Assembly: GCA_021307315.1 (NCBI GenBank)
Contig: JAJSPD010000073.1
Coordinates: forward strand, 1 to 64,000
DNA from: Bisporella sp. PMI_857
Taxonomy: Eukaryota > Ascomycota > Leotiomycetes > Helotiales > Helotiaceae
Reading direction: 5' to 3'
Length of the DNA: 64,000 bases
Each line of letters starts with the position of its first letter. Positions within the stretch are counted from its first letter, which is position 1. The translations under genes were made by a program, and so were the position numbers. Positions 46,915-58,854 of this stretch are shown piece after piece. The notes under the pieces were generated by a model that made no database searches, was not told the DNA's origin, and saw nothing but the letters and a program-made list of their open reading frames with translations.

Positions 46915-49075
46915 TCAATCTCCTCCATTCCACTTCTCCTTCACCCTCCTCTCCTTCCATCCCCATTCCTCTGCAACACCTCTCACCCATCGCCCAATCC
47001 TGCCCGCAAATACAAGCGCCATCAACGCACACGCGCTGATCGGCAGTGCCACAGCAGCATATACCCAGTACGTCCGCCAAGGAAACTCACCGCTCATGCT
47101 GAAAAAACTGGTCCAGAAACTCAATGGCACGAAGATAAAGGCGAGATAGGAGACACGAGTGATGGCGTGAGATTCCTGCGTGGCTTTTTTAGACTCCTCG
47201 CGGGCGGTGACGGCCATTGACACCGCCATGATCTTTTCTGCACGGCGGTGAAGGAGGGACAGGCGGTGTTGAATGTCCTTGAGGTTGATGAGGATTGAGG
47301 ACCAGGAGTCAAATGGCCCAGTATGTGTATCATCATCTTGGGGCGGTTGATGACGAATAGAAAGACGGGTTATGGAGCGCTCAACTAGTGTATGGTATAT
47401 AGGCAGTCGGCGTCGCCATGCGAGCAGTGTTTTGACGGTGTGGTCAAAGTCTTGAGAGTAGAGGTGAGACAATCCCAGCTCAATTTCCCACTCGATTTGC
47501 CCGAGGCGTGTATTGATATATTCGCACATGAGGATCCATTGCGCGCAGATCATGGTGAAGTAGGAGATAGGGAGGAGGTCTGGAGAGGAAGGGATAGTAT
47601 TGGGGTTCGCGTTAGCTTGGTTAAGGGTCCAGAACATGAATTGTTTGACCATGTTTTTGTCGTAGGGTGGGAAGGGGATCTCTGAGTCGGCTTTATGAAT
47701 ACTTGGTGGTTGGTGGAAACTTCCATAGCCAGACCAGAGGGGAAAGCCGTGTGCTATCGTTGGGTCAACGAGCATGATCCCTGAAGATATTAGTACCCTC
47801 CATGCGTAAGTCATCTTGAGTTACTTACCCAACCAGTCTCTATTCTCAGTGCTTTTGGGACGCACCCATAGAGATACCTTTCCTCTTACAAGTCCAACGT
47901 CGCTGTTTGGCATATCAGACCAAGGTTTGAACCTGCCGTCGTGACTGTAACCAAAAGTCAGCCCCAATTATTATTCCAGCTTATACAAGACAATGAAAAC
48001 TCCATGGCTTTCGTTTCTAACTTACTCTATACGTCTCAAGATATTGAATGACTCTGTCTGGTTCTTGGCCAACTCCAGAGATTCCTGACTTGCAAAGTAT
48101 CTCGGCTGAACGTATTGAATGCTGAAGTAGTTTGACTTCTGTGAGAAAGCCTCTAATTCTGGAATCTCAGCCTGCGGGTCTCTGGTGTTCAACCAGACAT
48201 AGTCGCCGATATGGCTCCTGAAGAATCCGGGTTCTATGTCAAATGTTGCGCCAAGCCTTTCTATCATGTATGTTGAAAGATCTTGGACAATAATTAATCG
48301 GCCTTCAGTTCGATTATCATGTGATTTAAATCCGCTCAAGTAGTTTTCAAGTTGTGCTGGAGACTTAAGCTCTTTTGAGTTCAACTCTGTTCCATATTCT
48401 AGAATGGTGATGTCCACACGATTCAATCTTTCTTTTCTATCCTTCAGGCCTAGATTTCTGGCTCGAAGAGGCACTGTTGAAACAGTCATAAAATCAGCCA
48501 GATAGCGCTGGTGGTGCCATCCCCTACATAATCTCCGTACGTGCTCATGGTATGGTCCTATATCGCAATTAGGCCCATAAGACTCGTTAATTTGATAGGA
48601 CCCGGGAGCTTTGTGACTGTCTTAACATCTAGCACAGCAAGAGCAAGGCGAAGAGGTGCTTGCGTCAGCTCCCAAGCCCCGGCCTCCTACGCAAGGCTTT
48701 ACAGATTAATATGTAAATAAGGTGCTTACCAGGTGTTTCCCTATGTCTGATCAGCAATGTCAACCCTCTTCTGAAGACGAATAACCAGTGTACTCACTGT
48801 CTCTCCGCCTCAGTCCTCAGATAGCAATCAAAAGGTCTATCAATACGCGCATAGATATCTCCAAGATAAAAATCATGAGGATCATCTTCCATATGTATCG
48901 TTCCACTCATAGAGCGCAACGGCTGCCGTCTCGGCTGCAACTCGATATTCGCATCCTGATGATGAAAATCACTTCCACTACTCGTTTGCGGTGCCTGTAT
49001 GGTAGATTGCGACCACTCTGTTCCAGTGTTATGAGAGACTACAAGCCTGAGCGGAGCCAGATTCGGTCCTGACAT
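46915..49075 (-). CDS. CorA-like membrane protein (fungal Mg2+ transporter-like)
   Basis: Exons: 49075-48798, a middle exon ending at 48026, 47944-47829 and 47780-46915; total about 600 aa. The join between 48797 and the middle exon is uncertain. A single intron to 48616 (CA/T CAC) works, but a 57-nt intron, an 11-nt exon at 48740-48730 and a second intron to about 48609 is also in frame. The middle exon reads YGPNCDIGPYHEHV, GWHHQRYLADFM and LIIVQDLSTYMIERLG; the fourth has WVRPKSTENRDWLG. The C-terminus has a long helix, then two membrane helices (YLAFIFVPLSFWTSFFSM and YWVYAAVALPISACALMALVF), the layout of fungal CorA-like proteins. The canonical Gly-Met-Asn motif after the first helix is absent (SMSGEFPW instead), so ion selectivity is open. 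Confidence 0.78.
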
Positions 49076-50217
49076 TGTGCTTGATTGATTTTATTTGGCT
49101 ATCCAATTCTCACTCAGATGTGGAGAAGCCATCACTAATTTGAGCTATCGTAAGATGCTACTGCTGTCATCATCGATGCCCTTTTGAGACGATTAGGCAA
49201 ACGAGGCAAATTTTTGTGGAGGCTGAGCCCATCCCCGAATTGTCCGTCAACTCCAGGACGAGGCAATATCTCTGCATGCTCCATCACCAAAAAAGAAGGC
49301 ATACTTTTTTTGGGGGCCATCGCCGAGTAACGCCCCGAAAGTATACGTGTGTCGAGTGAGAAACCCCATAAATTGCACAAAGTGAGAATAGCAGCTTTTT
49401 TAAAATTGCGCGTGACGTCTGGAACAGCCCTTCGGCTCATAAGGCTCGAGAAGAAGTGAGACTTTGAGGAAGGCAACTAATGATAAATGAGCCAGTGGTA
49501 CAAAACAGATTATAGTTGTGAAAGTCAAGTCGCCTTGCCGGGTGAGGGACATGAAGACTAGACGGGTGACCAAAATTGAAGACTGCTGACATCGGGGGCT
49601 GAACAGGAAGAGGTAAGGCAAGAGGTGGACGAAAAAGCTCACAAGAAGAACTGCTAAAATCTTTGAAGTGAAGAATTGTATATTGAAGGGTTTATTGAGG
49701 CTTATAATTATGATTTTTAATGTGAAATTGGAAAAGATGGTAGTAGGGTCTGATGCCCCTTTCTGGAAGCGAGAATCAAGATTTGGTCTGAGTGAAACTC
49801 CTCCCACCATCACCAAACATGATCATACGGTGCATATGGCTTGATAGACAGAAGTCCCACGAATATTGAACCTAATTAGATAGTGTCTAGCGGAAATTGT
49901 CTTCCGAGGTTAGAAGGGGAAACTAAAGTTGAATACTCGTCCGAGACAAATCAGTGCTATCAGCTAATGAAGTAACGCAAGGTTGGCTTGCTTTAATTAC
50001 AATACAATATAGCACCGCTTCAACTTTCCAAAACGTGAGGTATTCATCGATACTTGTTAGCCTTCTTGGGAAGCATATTATGCGTGCCCTTCCTATGTAA
50101 TGGGCAATCAAGGGTAAACTTTCACAAAGGCTAAGTTTGATGGGTATTCAAATAACCGCTCCAATATCTACCAAAACTCCGAAATATGCAATAGCTTTTT
50201 ATTCGTCATTCCGCATC
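49076..50217. other. Intergenic
   Basis: About 1.1 kb. Two overlapping minus-strand ORFs (49135-49476 and 49400-49816) are hydrophobic, without motif and mutually inconsistent in frame, so not accepted as genes. The stretch should hold the CorA-like promoter at its left end. Confidence 0.45.
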
Positions 50218-51756
50218 CTAAGCCACCGGTGATTTGAAGATCAACGATACCCCATCATCTCCAGCGGTGATTATTGTACTTCCATCACCTTGCACAAAGC
50301 CAAGAACGCCTCCACCCTCACCATCTCCTCTGTGTCCCTTCCACTCTTTCACGAAGCCAGAATTGGCTTGAGCAGTACCTCCTCTAACGTCCCATCTTCT
50401 CACCACACCGTCCATTCCACAGCTCGTCAAGAGCCAAGGTGTGCTCTTGTTAGTGACGAACTCAAGCTTCACCACGCTGAAATCTTCATGTGCTTCTTTG
50501 ATATGTCTCCGTACTGCGAATCGATGTGCTGAATCAAAGATGGCAATGCTACCATCCACACTCCCCGCAGCCAACAAAGTCAAAGGAGGAGCCGAAAATG
50601 CAATTGTTTCAATCCCGTCACCTTGAGCCTGTAGATCGGCCAGAATCTGGCCGGCTTGACCAGCAGAAGCTGTTCCGCCGGCGGCCTTCCCTCCAGCTTG
50701 CTTGCCACCTTTCGCTTTTGATGCCGCACCAGTTCCTGCTCGTCCTGCTGGCGCTGCTCCAGAAACTGAGGCACCGAGTCTAGGCAATCCAACGACTTTT
50801 ATGAAACCTCCTGCTCCACCAACCACTACGAAGGATCCGGTTGGCGCAATCGCCACACTGAAAAGTCCTCCTTCCACTGCGAATCTCTGGTCGAGAGCTG
50901 TAAGTCCGACTACTGTTGAACCTCCATCTTGTGTCAGACCAGCAGCTGACGCTTCTCCAAACACGTCCCAGACGTATAGGCTACCATCCTCACTTACAGT
51001 AGCCAGCAGATTTCCGTCCGCAGACCACGATCCCGCTGTACAAGATTCAGTGTGTAAGAAGTATGACTGAACAATCTGTAACGGCGCATCGGCGGAAGAA
51101 GAGTCGATGGTGTATACCCAAACCGAACCATCATTTGCACCAAGAGCAACTGTATTCGGATATTTAGGATTCGGGCAAACTGCTAACCAGTTTATCTCCT
51201 CCACTTCCTGGGCTTCTCCAACGAATCTCCAAGTTTTAGGTTTCGACGTATATGCGCGCAACTTCCCATCCAATCCACCAGATAGCAAGTATTCGCCTTG
51301 CGGTAATGTGAAAGTAAGGGCATTAATGGAATCAGTATGGCCTTCCAGCGTAAATATGCTTTCCTGCCCTTTCCTCTCCACGAGCTCGTTTGGCGCAGCC
51401 TGGTAACTAGCGGGCAGCACTGGTTCATCTGTTGGCGTAGCATCAAAAATATATCCAATCCCGCCCGCGTCATCTCCTTCACTGCCTCCCGTAGCCACAA
51501 TATTGGGGTGGAGCGGGTGTTGGGCTATACAGAATATGCTATCTTTGTGCAGGTCGAAGTGCGCGGAGGAGTCGTTTTGCATGGCTATTTCCTGCATGAT
51601 GTTGTCTTCTCCTTCCTCGTTCTCGTCGCCTGAGTCCATGGCTGCATCGCCGTCATCTTCAATTTCCTCCCCAGCTTCGTTGGGGTCTAACATTGCTGCT
51701 TCTTCCTCCTCCAGCTCTGGATCTTCTCGGTGGTCATTGTTATGTGAAGACGACAT
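50218..51756 (-). CDS. SQT1: Sqt1, WD40 chaperone of ribosomal protein uL16
   Basis: A single exon of 512 aa from ATG 51756 (MSSSHNNDHRED). The frame continues upstream to 51801 without an ATG. The first 80 residues are very acidic (EEEEAA, DDGDAAMDSGDENEEGED). Then come seven or so WD40-type repeats: DLHKDSIFCIAQHPLHPNIVATGG, FTLEGHTDSINALTF, LLSGGLDGKLRAY, WSADGNLLATVSEDGSLYVWD, AAGSVDGSIAIFD, LTSCGMDGVVRRWDVR, ITAGDDGVSLIF (in part). A Gly/Ala/Lys-rich insert (about 345-385) interrupts the propeller, as often in fungal Sqt1. Sqt1 (AAMP relative) binds the N-terminus of nascent uL16/Rpl10 and delivers it for 60S assembly. The acidic N-terminus and order of repeats support the call over generic WD40 proteins. 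Confidence 0.85.
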   Translation of the reverse strand: MSSSHNNDHREDPELEEEEAAMLDPNEAGEEIEDDGDAAMDSGDENEEGEDNIMQEIAMQNDSSAHFDLHKDSIFCIAQHPLHPNIVATGGSEGDDAGGIGYIFDATPTDEPVLPASYQAAPNELVERKGQESIFTLEGHTDSINALTFTLPQGEYLLSGGLDGKLRAYTSKPKTWRFVGEAQEVEEINWLAVCPNPKYPNTVALGANDGSVWVYTIDSSSADAPLQIVQSYFLHTESCTAGSWSADGNLLATVSEDGSLYVWDVFGEASAAGLTQDGGSTVVGLTALDQRFAVEGGLFSVAIAPTGSFVVVGGAGGFIKVVGLPRLGASVSGAAPAGRAGTGAASKAKGGKQAGGKAAGGTASAGQAGQILADLQAQGDGIETIAFSAPPLTLLAAGSVDGSIAIFDSAHRFAVRRHIKEAHEDFSVVKLEFVTNKSTPWLLTSCGMDGVVRRWDVRGGTAQANSGFVKEWKGHRGDGEGGGVLGFVQGDGSTIITAGDDGVSLIFKSPVA

Positions 51757-52184
51757 GGTGGGTGATTTTGTGATGCAGACAGACTTCTTCTGTGACAGCA
51801 AGCCCCCCTTAAAATTTCAAATGGATCAAAGCCGATATTTGAAACCAGCCTCAATATCTTCTCTCAGCTTCCTTATGCTTTGAAATCTACTCAGCAATCC
51901 AGGACTTTTTTTCTTGGTGGCGTGTCTGACAAATTCACGCCAAGATCTGCCCCGCTACACCCCACCAGTCCCCTTTTTGGTGCTTCAACCTTTGTTTATT
52001 CTTTGCTCAATATGGTTCAGCCTCTGTTCTTGGATAAAAGCTAGAAAGGACGGCTTATAATCTCCTTGCACCATTTACTATATGTGGGTATAAGTTCTAA
52101 ATACAGCACATATCCTCTAAAATACCAGCACATCGTTTGTTTATAACTTAAGTTCTTCAAATCTCCTGGCTAGCTTCACATATT
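51757..52184. other. Intergenic between two minus-strand genes
   Basis: 428 bases; promoter of SQT1 at the left end and 3' region of the ligase gene at the right end. Nothing else seen. Confidence 0.5.
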
Positions 52185-54323
52185 TTATAATTTCGGACCC
52201 TGAGATCTCCTGGCCTCCTTCTCTCTATCGCGAAGCAGGCGCCGCAAAATCTTGCCACTGGGACTCTTAGGTATAACGTCGATAAATTCTACACCACCTT
52301 TCAGCCATTTATGTCGAGCTTTATGTTCTTCAACGTATTTAGCGATGCTTCTGGCAACTAATCTATCATTGTCCTCAATTCCAACTGATGTGGACTTGAC
52401 GACAAATGCTTTAGCAACTTCTCCAGCTACGTCATCGGGGACCGGGATCACAGCGCAGTCTGCAACTGAAGGATGAGAAAGTAAATGAGCTTCAAGTTCT
52501 GCAGGCGCAACTTGTAGACCCTATAATTACATCAGCATTGGCAACAAACAATTGTGGGGCTAGGATAAGTACCTTGACCTTGATCAATTCCTTTATGCGA
52601 TCGACAATGAAGACGTGTTCATTGCCAGAAGGCGCTACCTTGATGACGGCTTCGTCGCCTGTTCGCATCCATCTTCCTTTGCCATCCGTGTCATCAATGA
52701 AGGTTTCTGCATTTGCCTTCTCATTCTTCAGGTAACCCAAAACAACAGATGGTGATTGTACCACGAGCTCACCCGGTTCATCATATCCTTCGACTTCTTT
52801 CCCATCAGCAGATATAATCTTCGCAGTGAAGCCTGGCATAAGGGATCCGCTCGAGCCAAACCAGATATCTGATTCTGATGTGGTGCAGACAACTGTGGAT
52901 GTCTCGGTCAGGCCTATAGCTAGGATTAGCCAAATGTCGATCGCTAAAGTGAAAAATGTTGAATATCTTACCATAACCTTGCCGGATCTTCCATGATGGG
53001 TAGATTTTCTGCAGATCTTCTGCTGTTTCCGCACCAAGAGGAGCTGCACCAGTAAATATGCCACGAACGGAGCTCAAGTCAAAATTTGAACATGCTTTTT
53101 GGTTTTTAGTCATTTGAATGATGATTGGTGGGACCTTGATTACTTAGTGTCGCTCTATATTAGGCTCAAACCAGGAGGAACTTACTACGTATAATGACTG
53201 TATCTTGTATTTCGCAATAGACTTCAGGTAAGACTGGAGTTCAAATTTCGGAAGGACAATAACTTCATCACCTCGCCATGGCCCGGAATGCGCAATGACT
53301 ACCAAACCATAAATGTGGCTCAAAGGTAATAAGCCAAGAGCAATATCGGTTTTTGTCTTCCACGAATCTCTGGCTGGTTGTTCGTATGTGCTAAATTGCA
53401 AGATATTAGCGATCACGTTTCGGTGACTGATCATGACACCTTTCTGTCAAAAAAAATTAGTGGATGTGCTCTATTCGTATGAGACAATCGGATTACTTGC
53501 CGGTAGCCCAGAAGTCCCACTGGAATAGCACAAGTACGCGGTTTGCTTAGCACCCTGTCCTTTTGTCCATTTCAATGCTTCCAATTGTGGTAATTTTCTA
53601 CCGTCCTCAATTAGCTGCCCAACAGTCTTAAGCGGAGGCTGTTGGCTCCCAGAAAGCTCCTTTGGCAGCTCCAGTAAGAAGATGCGCTCCTTGGGAATGC
53701 CTGCACCTTTCGCCGCTTGTAGTGCGGTCTCGAGAAGAGGGATACACTTTTTCTAGTCAGTTATCGTATTTCAAATAGTAGTTCAAGGCTCTAAACATAC
53801 AGTGAAGAGAGCCTTCGCTCCGGCATTCTTCAATTGGAATTCTAGTTCTGAGGCAGAATAAGCAGCATTTGCTGGAGATGAGATGCCATTGAGACGAAAT
53901 GTCGCATAGCCCAAGCTCATGGTATCAATCTGCGTCAATCCTTAGCGATGGGCCTTCATTTTTGCATCTGGTTCCGTAATATCTTACAGTGTTGAGCGAG
54001 AATATTCCGATTACTTTATCCCATTCTGTGCCCTTGTTTGGAGACCATCCAAGCTCTTTTGATATGCCTCTGGCCAGATATTTGACACGGTCGACCACTT
54101 CCGCCGCGCTGTAAGTTCGTCCTGACAGACCACATGTATATGGATTTCTTGACTCTTTGGTAGGACACCCTCTATGTTCATCACGTAGCATGAACTCATG
54201 AATCGGAACCGTATCAGGAGGATCTGAACAATCTTTGTTAGGTTCTGGTTCAAGATGAGGAATGGAAGTATAAGACTAACCAGTTGCTAGCTTTGGCACC
54301 CAGGACGGCGCTATGAACACCAT
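52185..54323 (-). CDS. 4-Coumarate-CoA-ligase-like acyl-CoA synthetase
   Basis: Eight exons, 54323-54281, 54223-53988, 53929-53801, 53752-53501, 53443-53186, 53134-52972, 52913-52573 and 52520-52185, 585 aa. ANL-superfamily motifs in order: CYSSGTSGLPKGVMISHRN (P-loop, Lys 221), LPLSHIYGL, FTGAAPLGAET, RQGYGLTETS (about 356-365), DEPGELVVQSPSVVLGY, the hinge VDRIKELIKVKG, and SPSGKILRRLLRD with catalytic Lys about 564. The enzyme adenylates a carboxylate and forms its CoA thioester; the acid is not predictable here. The last three residues, PKL, resemble a weak PTS1 signal, as in peroxisomal fungal 4CL-like enzymes. Intron 4 needs a GC donor (CCG/GCAAGT at 53500) to keep the conserved Pro-Lys-Gly; a GT alternative gives PASV instead. 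Intron 1 has a rarer GTTAGT donor. Confidence 0.88.
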
Positions 54324-55454
54324 GATGGCGGTGGATCAAGTCAACGCTTTGTGCTGTGCTTGCGCCAAAGGCCAAAGGATGATTCGTGCTATTTTATTCT
54401 TGCGCAACTCTTTGGAATAGGAACTGATTGCTGGAGCTCAATAACACCAGAATCGAAAGTCGGAATGTCAGCTGCGCAGAGCTACATCGACGGCGTGGTT
54501 GGCAGGCCATTATTAATATTCAGGGACAAGCATACCACGCCGCCAGCCCGCTGTAACGTGATTGATAATGCTGCGGGGTTGGTATCCGGACCATTGATTG
54601 AGTCTGGGGATAACTTGGGGCCGAGGTACTAAGCCTCTTTTATACGAACCCTCACCTTGAGCTCGCTTGGCACCATTGCAAGTCATGTGACAAGGAGATT
54701 GGTGTCGGCCAGGGAATTATTGGAGAATGAGATTTATGAAAAGGGATCAGGACCACCGTACTCTACATATGTACATGACGAATATCTTATCATGTTTAGT
54801 TTACCTATATTATTCTTCCAATTTATGATTCTTTCGAAATTGGATGAAGAGTTCAGCTCCCCACTTGAAATGTAAACAAACTTGGCTTACATAATAATGT
54901 AATGCCCAAAATAATTCTGACCCACTTGCACAATTTTACCATTCCCGAGGTCACGGATGTCGGATATCGGCTGTCTACATAGTCTGGACTTTCCTAGGCT
55001 TCCTATTCATCCTCCAGATCGTCAGGACCACTATAGGACTGACTCGCGGCAGTAGTAGTAGTAGTTTTTTTTAATCCCTTAGTCATTTAAGCTGCCTGGG
55101 GCACTTGGCATAACAATTATACGGTTATACTCCCAGGGTCACGTGTTTCCGATAGGAAGGCGCCGCTCCAGAACCGAAGAACAAAGTTACAAAATAAATA
55201 GATCAAATCAAAATCAAAACGACTTCCGCAACCTCTCCTTGTGGTCTATTCCATTACAATTCTACGTGGTGGTGGCTGTGTATCAGCCTTCGTAGAGGCT
55301 CGATTCGACTATATACTTCAATACACCTATGTTTTTCCTTCCTCTTATTCCAATTATGATTAGTTCTCTGTAATCCTTGCGAATTCGCCTAGTTTGCCTG
55401 TTGCAAGAATAAATTTGGCTGTAGTCTGTGTTAGATCTGCATCTGAAAAAATAT
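54324..55454. other. Intergenic
   Basis: About 1.1 kb. ORF 54351-54632 (plus) lies just upstream of the ligase start with no motif. A GTAGTAGTAGTAGT run precedes a T-tract at 55050-55070. A phrase rich in AAATAAATAG/ATCAAATC follows near 55180-55220 and looks like repeat-derived sequence, but I cannot name an element. Confidence 0.4.
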
Positions 55455-55534
55455 CGACGTAGGCAGGATTAAACCTACGCTCCCGAAGGAAATAGATTCC
55501 CAGTCTATCGCTATAACCAGTCAGGAACCAAGCC
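55455..55534 (-). pseudogene. Decayed tRNA-Ser-like gene or tRNA-derived repeat
   Basis: Read on the minus strand from 55534, an 80-nt class II tRNA fold appears. The acceptor 5' arm GGCTTGG pairs with 3' CTACGTC at six of seven positions (two wobbles). A D-arm-like CTGGTTATAGC follows. The anticodon stem ATAGA/TCTAT is perfect, with loop CTGGGAA. The long variable arm is TTCCTTCGGGAGC. The T stem GTAGG/CCTGC pairs with one wobble, but its loop is only six bases (TTTAAT). A run of six T follows within nine bases of the 3' end. Variable arm and stems match nuclear tRNA-Ser. The short T loop, the damaged A-box (CCTGACTGG) and the loop reading GGG argue against a working tRNA; a pseudogene or SINE head is likelier. 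Confidence 0.45.
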
Positions 55535-58500
55535 ATTCTGTTGATTTGTGCGGCAGTAGTTGTGACATCAAACTCAATCCTTATTCTTTGCAGCCTCGAA
55601 GTGTTTATAACTAGTCAAAATGCTAAACTAGATTAGTCTAAGCTGACCAAGACCCAGTGATCTAGTAATTCATTCAAGAGCCCTTTAAGATAGTAGTGTG
55701 AAACGGCAAAAGGCACATGCTTCTTGCCGAATTATTATTGCGCCTTATATTTCGTTCAACAAGTAGCCAGTCCAAGCAAAGCAGCCACATCGACCGCTAT
55801 CTAGCAACTTGAAATGGTACTCATAATGTTGCCAAATACCTGGCTTTATAATTATTAATAACAAATACTCATGTATTAAGTTTGAAGCTTGAAATTTGCT
55901 TTGTTTGGATCAATTTGGATATGACAAACAGGTGATGAAATATCATGATCACTAATGAGTTCGAACAGGGAATCTGCTTCGGCGCCCTGAGAGTTTTCCG
56001 CGAACTAAACAAGCCAGCAAAAGTTTACTGCAATACTCAAGCTACACCTGCTTAATTTATTAGCTGTCTTGCTCGCGAGCACTTTCCAGGTATACTGGAC
56101 TACACAACAGTAGTGTGTATCGCAAATCATAAGGGTCAGGTAAAGTCTGCTTCACACCCATTCATCTTTCGGAACTCCATCAAGCGATCACACAAGTTTA
56201 CTATGCTCAAACGAGGCAACACAGCATGATTTGATCTTCAAAAGAAGGACTTTGCGGAAGAAGATTACCCTACCTACTGTGTCCCAGAATTAAAGAGGTG
56301 TTGGCTAACTACGATCACAGTAGTTCGGGTGGAGTGCCGTCTGTAGCTGAGGCGCCACGAATATCTCCTTTATGGAAGAGCATGCATATGTCTGTACTCA
56401 AAATTCCCACAGTATTTTGCCTCTGGGAATCCGACTCAGGATTGCATATGTCTCACATAGCCTCAGTTTACTGTGAGCAAGTCAACTTCAAAGTGCGGTC
56501 TGATATCCCCACATCTACTTAAGCGTTTGTTTGCACCTTCCCCAGACGATAGGTTCCAGGCTAAAAGGGGTTTCCCTTTTGCTTGTCCGGCTCATAGACA
56601 AGTGGCAGGCCGTCTAAACGGGTTTGCTATCAAGCAGTCTTGTCAAAGCAGTATTTGCAAGATTAGCTGGCTCTTATACAATCGTATTGCCTTAACATCT
56701 TGATTTAAAAGCCTTACTTTCCATCAGTGTTCATTATAGTAGTAGTATCTTTCCCAAAAGCTTTTGTTTTCACCAACCCTCATCTTCCACCATGTTTTTG
56801 GCCGTAGTTCTTCAAGTGTTTATTAATTAGAAGTTCAGGCATTCTGCCCTCTTTTCTTTTGCCTGGGAGTGTCTCTTTTGGGGGAAGGCTCAGTTTCAAG
56901 AAATGTTGAAACGAAGTCCGGTTCGTTTCGGTTCAGTTCAAATTGTCATTATCTCAGCCCATAGAGCTCAATAACTGTCGTCATTTCAACCAATGGCACT
57001 CTGTTGTTGACCATCAGGCTGAGATACTGTACTAACACGAGCTTTTAAAGTCATGGGGAAAGAAATATTGAAAAAACACTGGTATAGCAGATCAGATATG
57101 TGCCGGTATAGCTTTTTTGGACATGCTCCGCAAGAAGCTGTTCTTTGTCTTTGTGGCAGCTATGAACGGGGCACCAGCCTCAATCTGTTGCTTCTTCCAC
57201 CTATTTTAACATTAGTTAGTTTAAGCGTTAAGCCTTTATATGCCTTGATCATATTAGATTACGTACTATTGGGTGTGGAAATTCTTGTCCAGACTCCTAT
57301 AGGAGATGGATAATTGGGATTACAACTGGAGCTTTAAATACTCTGTTTGCTTCGTAGATCCAATGTTTCGGATATTCTAAAATATATCATGAATCTAGCA
57401 AGGGACTAGAAAGCTTTATGTAGATGTTTTTCAGGATATACAATGGCTATATCATGAGGCGTTCACCAATCTTGACTCCTATAACGGAGTACCGTGATGA
57501 CTGAGTGTGGCCTTGGCAGTCTGTCTTCGCTCCTTCCACTTCCTCCTCTTTATAACCTGCCATCACTTGATTCACCTCGTCTCTCATACAACATCATTGA
57601 ATTATCTTGTTGGCCACCAGGCTTACGGTCGCACTCTCCTTCTCAGATCTGGTATCTCGGTTGCGCCTCAGTATCTACTACACACGTCTTTTAAACGCAA
57701 ATTCATCTATTACTTAGTCGCATTCTCCGAGAGGTACATACAATCGTTCCTTCCCGCTTCCAGTGATACAACCACTGCCACGCATCTGGACAGCTGTATC
57801 CTAGTTCCAATCTGCTCGGGAGCTCCTGTAAGTTGGTTCTGTCCTTGATTCATTTGATCCAAACTACTTTTATATCCTAGACTCAGCGATCTCTCATTGA
57901 CATTCTCACATAGGTAGATTCGATCTATGTAGTCGCACCTGCCTTACCCTTCTTCAGGCCCAGTTTCCTTTACCCCGCCATAAGATGGCGTGCTATACGT
58001 CTCTGCCGCATAGTCAATAAGCCTCTATCGATCGTATTTTCGACAGCGAAGGCTTTCTAATACATTGAATCAAACTTCAACATTATAGCCTCAATCTAGA
58101 AGGAGATTCTACCTTAGCCTAGCCGCTGAATATAATTATTCAATCACATATCACTATCTTCAAGCAACGGCGACGCGTATATCCCGGTAGTGCAATTACA
58201 GCATCGACTATTGTACTTCTATATAATGGTACGTTATCTCTCCTTAATATATATCTCATAACATTATCTTGATCTCGACTTCTATATCCTTTTTGCATTT
58301 ACAATCAATTCTCTTTCTGCCCCTAATCGCAACATCCATGGATGAACTGTTGGTCGCAATTCTCAGCAATGTTGGGATGAATTCATAGTCCTTTTACAAG
58401 ACACCACAAGGCCACAGTTCTCAAATGCATCCAGTCGGAGCCACAGCCTTTCCATACTCCTTAGAACATCATAGCAACAATAAAGACTAACCATTTTCTC

Positions 58501-58854
58501 TACTTAGGTATATATCTAATCAAATGCAATCAGAAATTACATGTTTAATACCAATACGTTCCATCTTACTGTTCTTTCTTATACTTTCGCCAGATCTTAA
58601 GTTCGACACTCCATTGCCGTTCTTTTATCTCAGTTTTCTCAGCCACGCTCACTTGAAACACATATCGTTCTCGAGAGTTTCTGGTCACGCTTCTCAGCTA
58701 TACCCGATCAAAGTCACAGCTGCTTTTCACGATTATATCCGTCCTTCATGTGCGTGACACCTTGCCTAATCTCCCACTTTCCTACAATATATTAATCTTC
58801 ACGACTGACTACTCTTCTCTTGGGTTTAGTTGTCGATATTTAAGACTTTACACC
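55535..58854. other. Gene-free stretch of 3.3 kb
   Basis: Only short ORFs (for example 57053-57313 and 57507-57848, plus) without motifs. The right end, from about 57500, is pyrimidine-rich on the plus strand and may include promoter and leader of the dioxygenase gene. No repeats of note. Confidence 0.4.

Noticed and set aside
49135..49816. Two overlapping minus-strand ORFs with hydrophobic segments
   Set aside because: Different frames, poor composition and no plausible intron joining them; likely chance.
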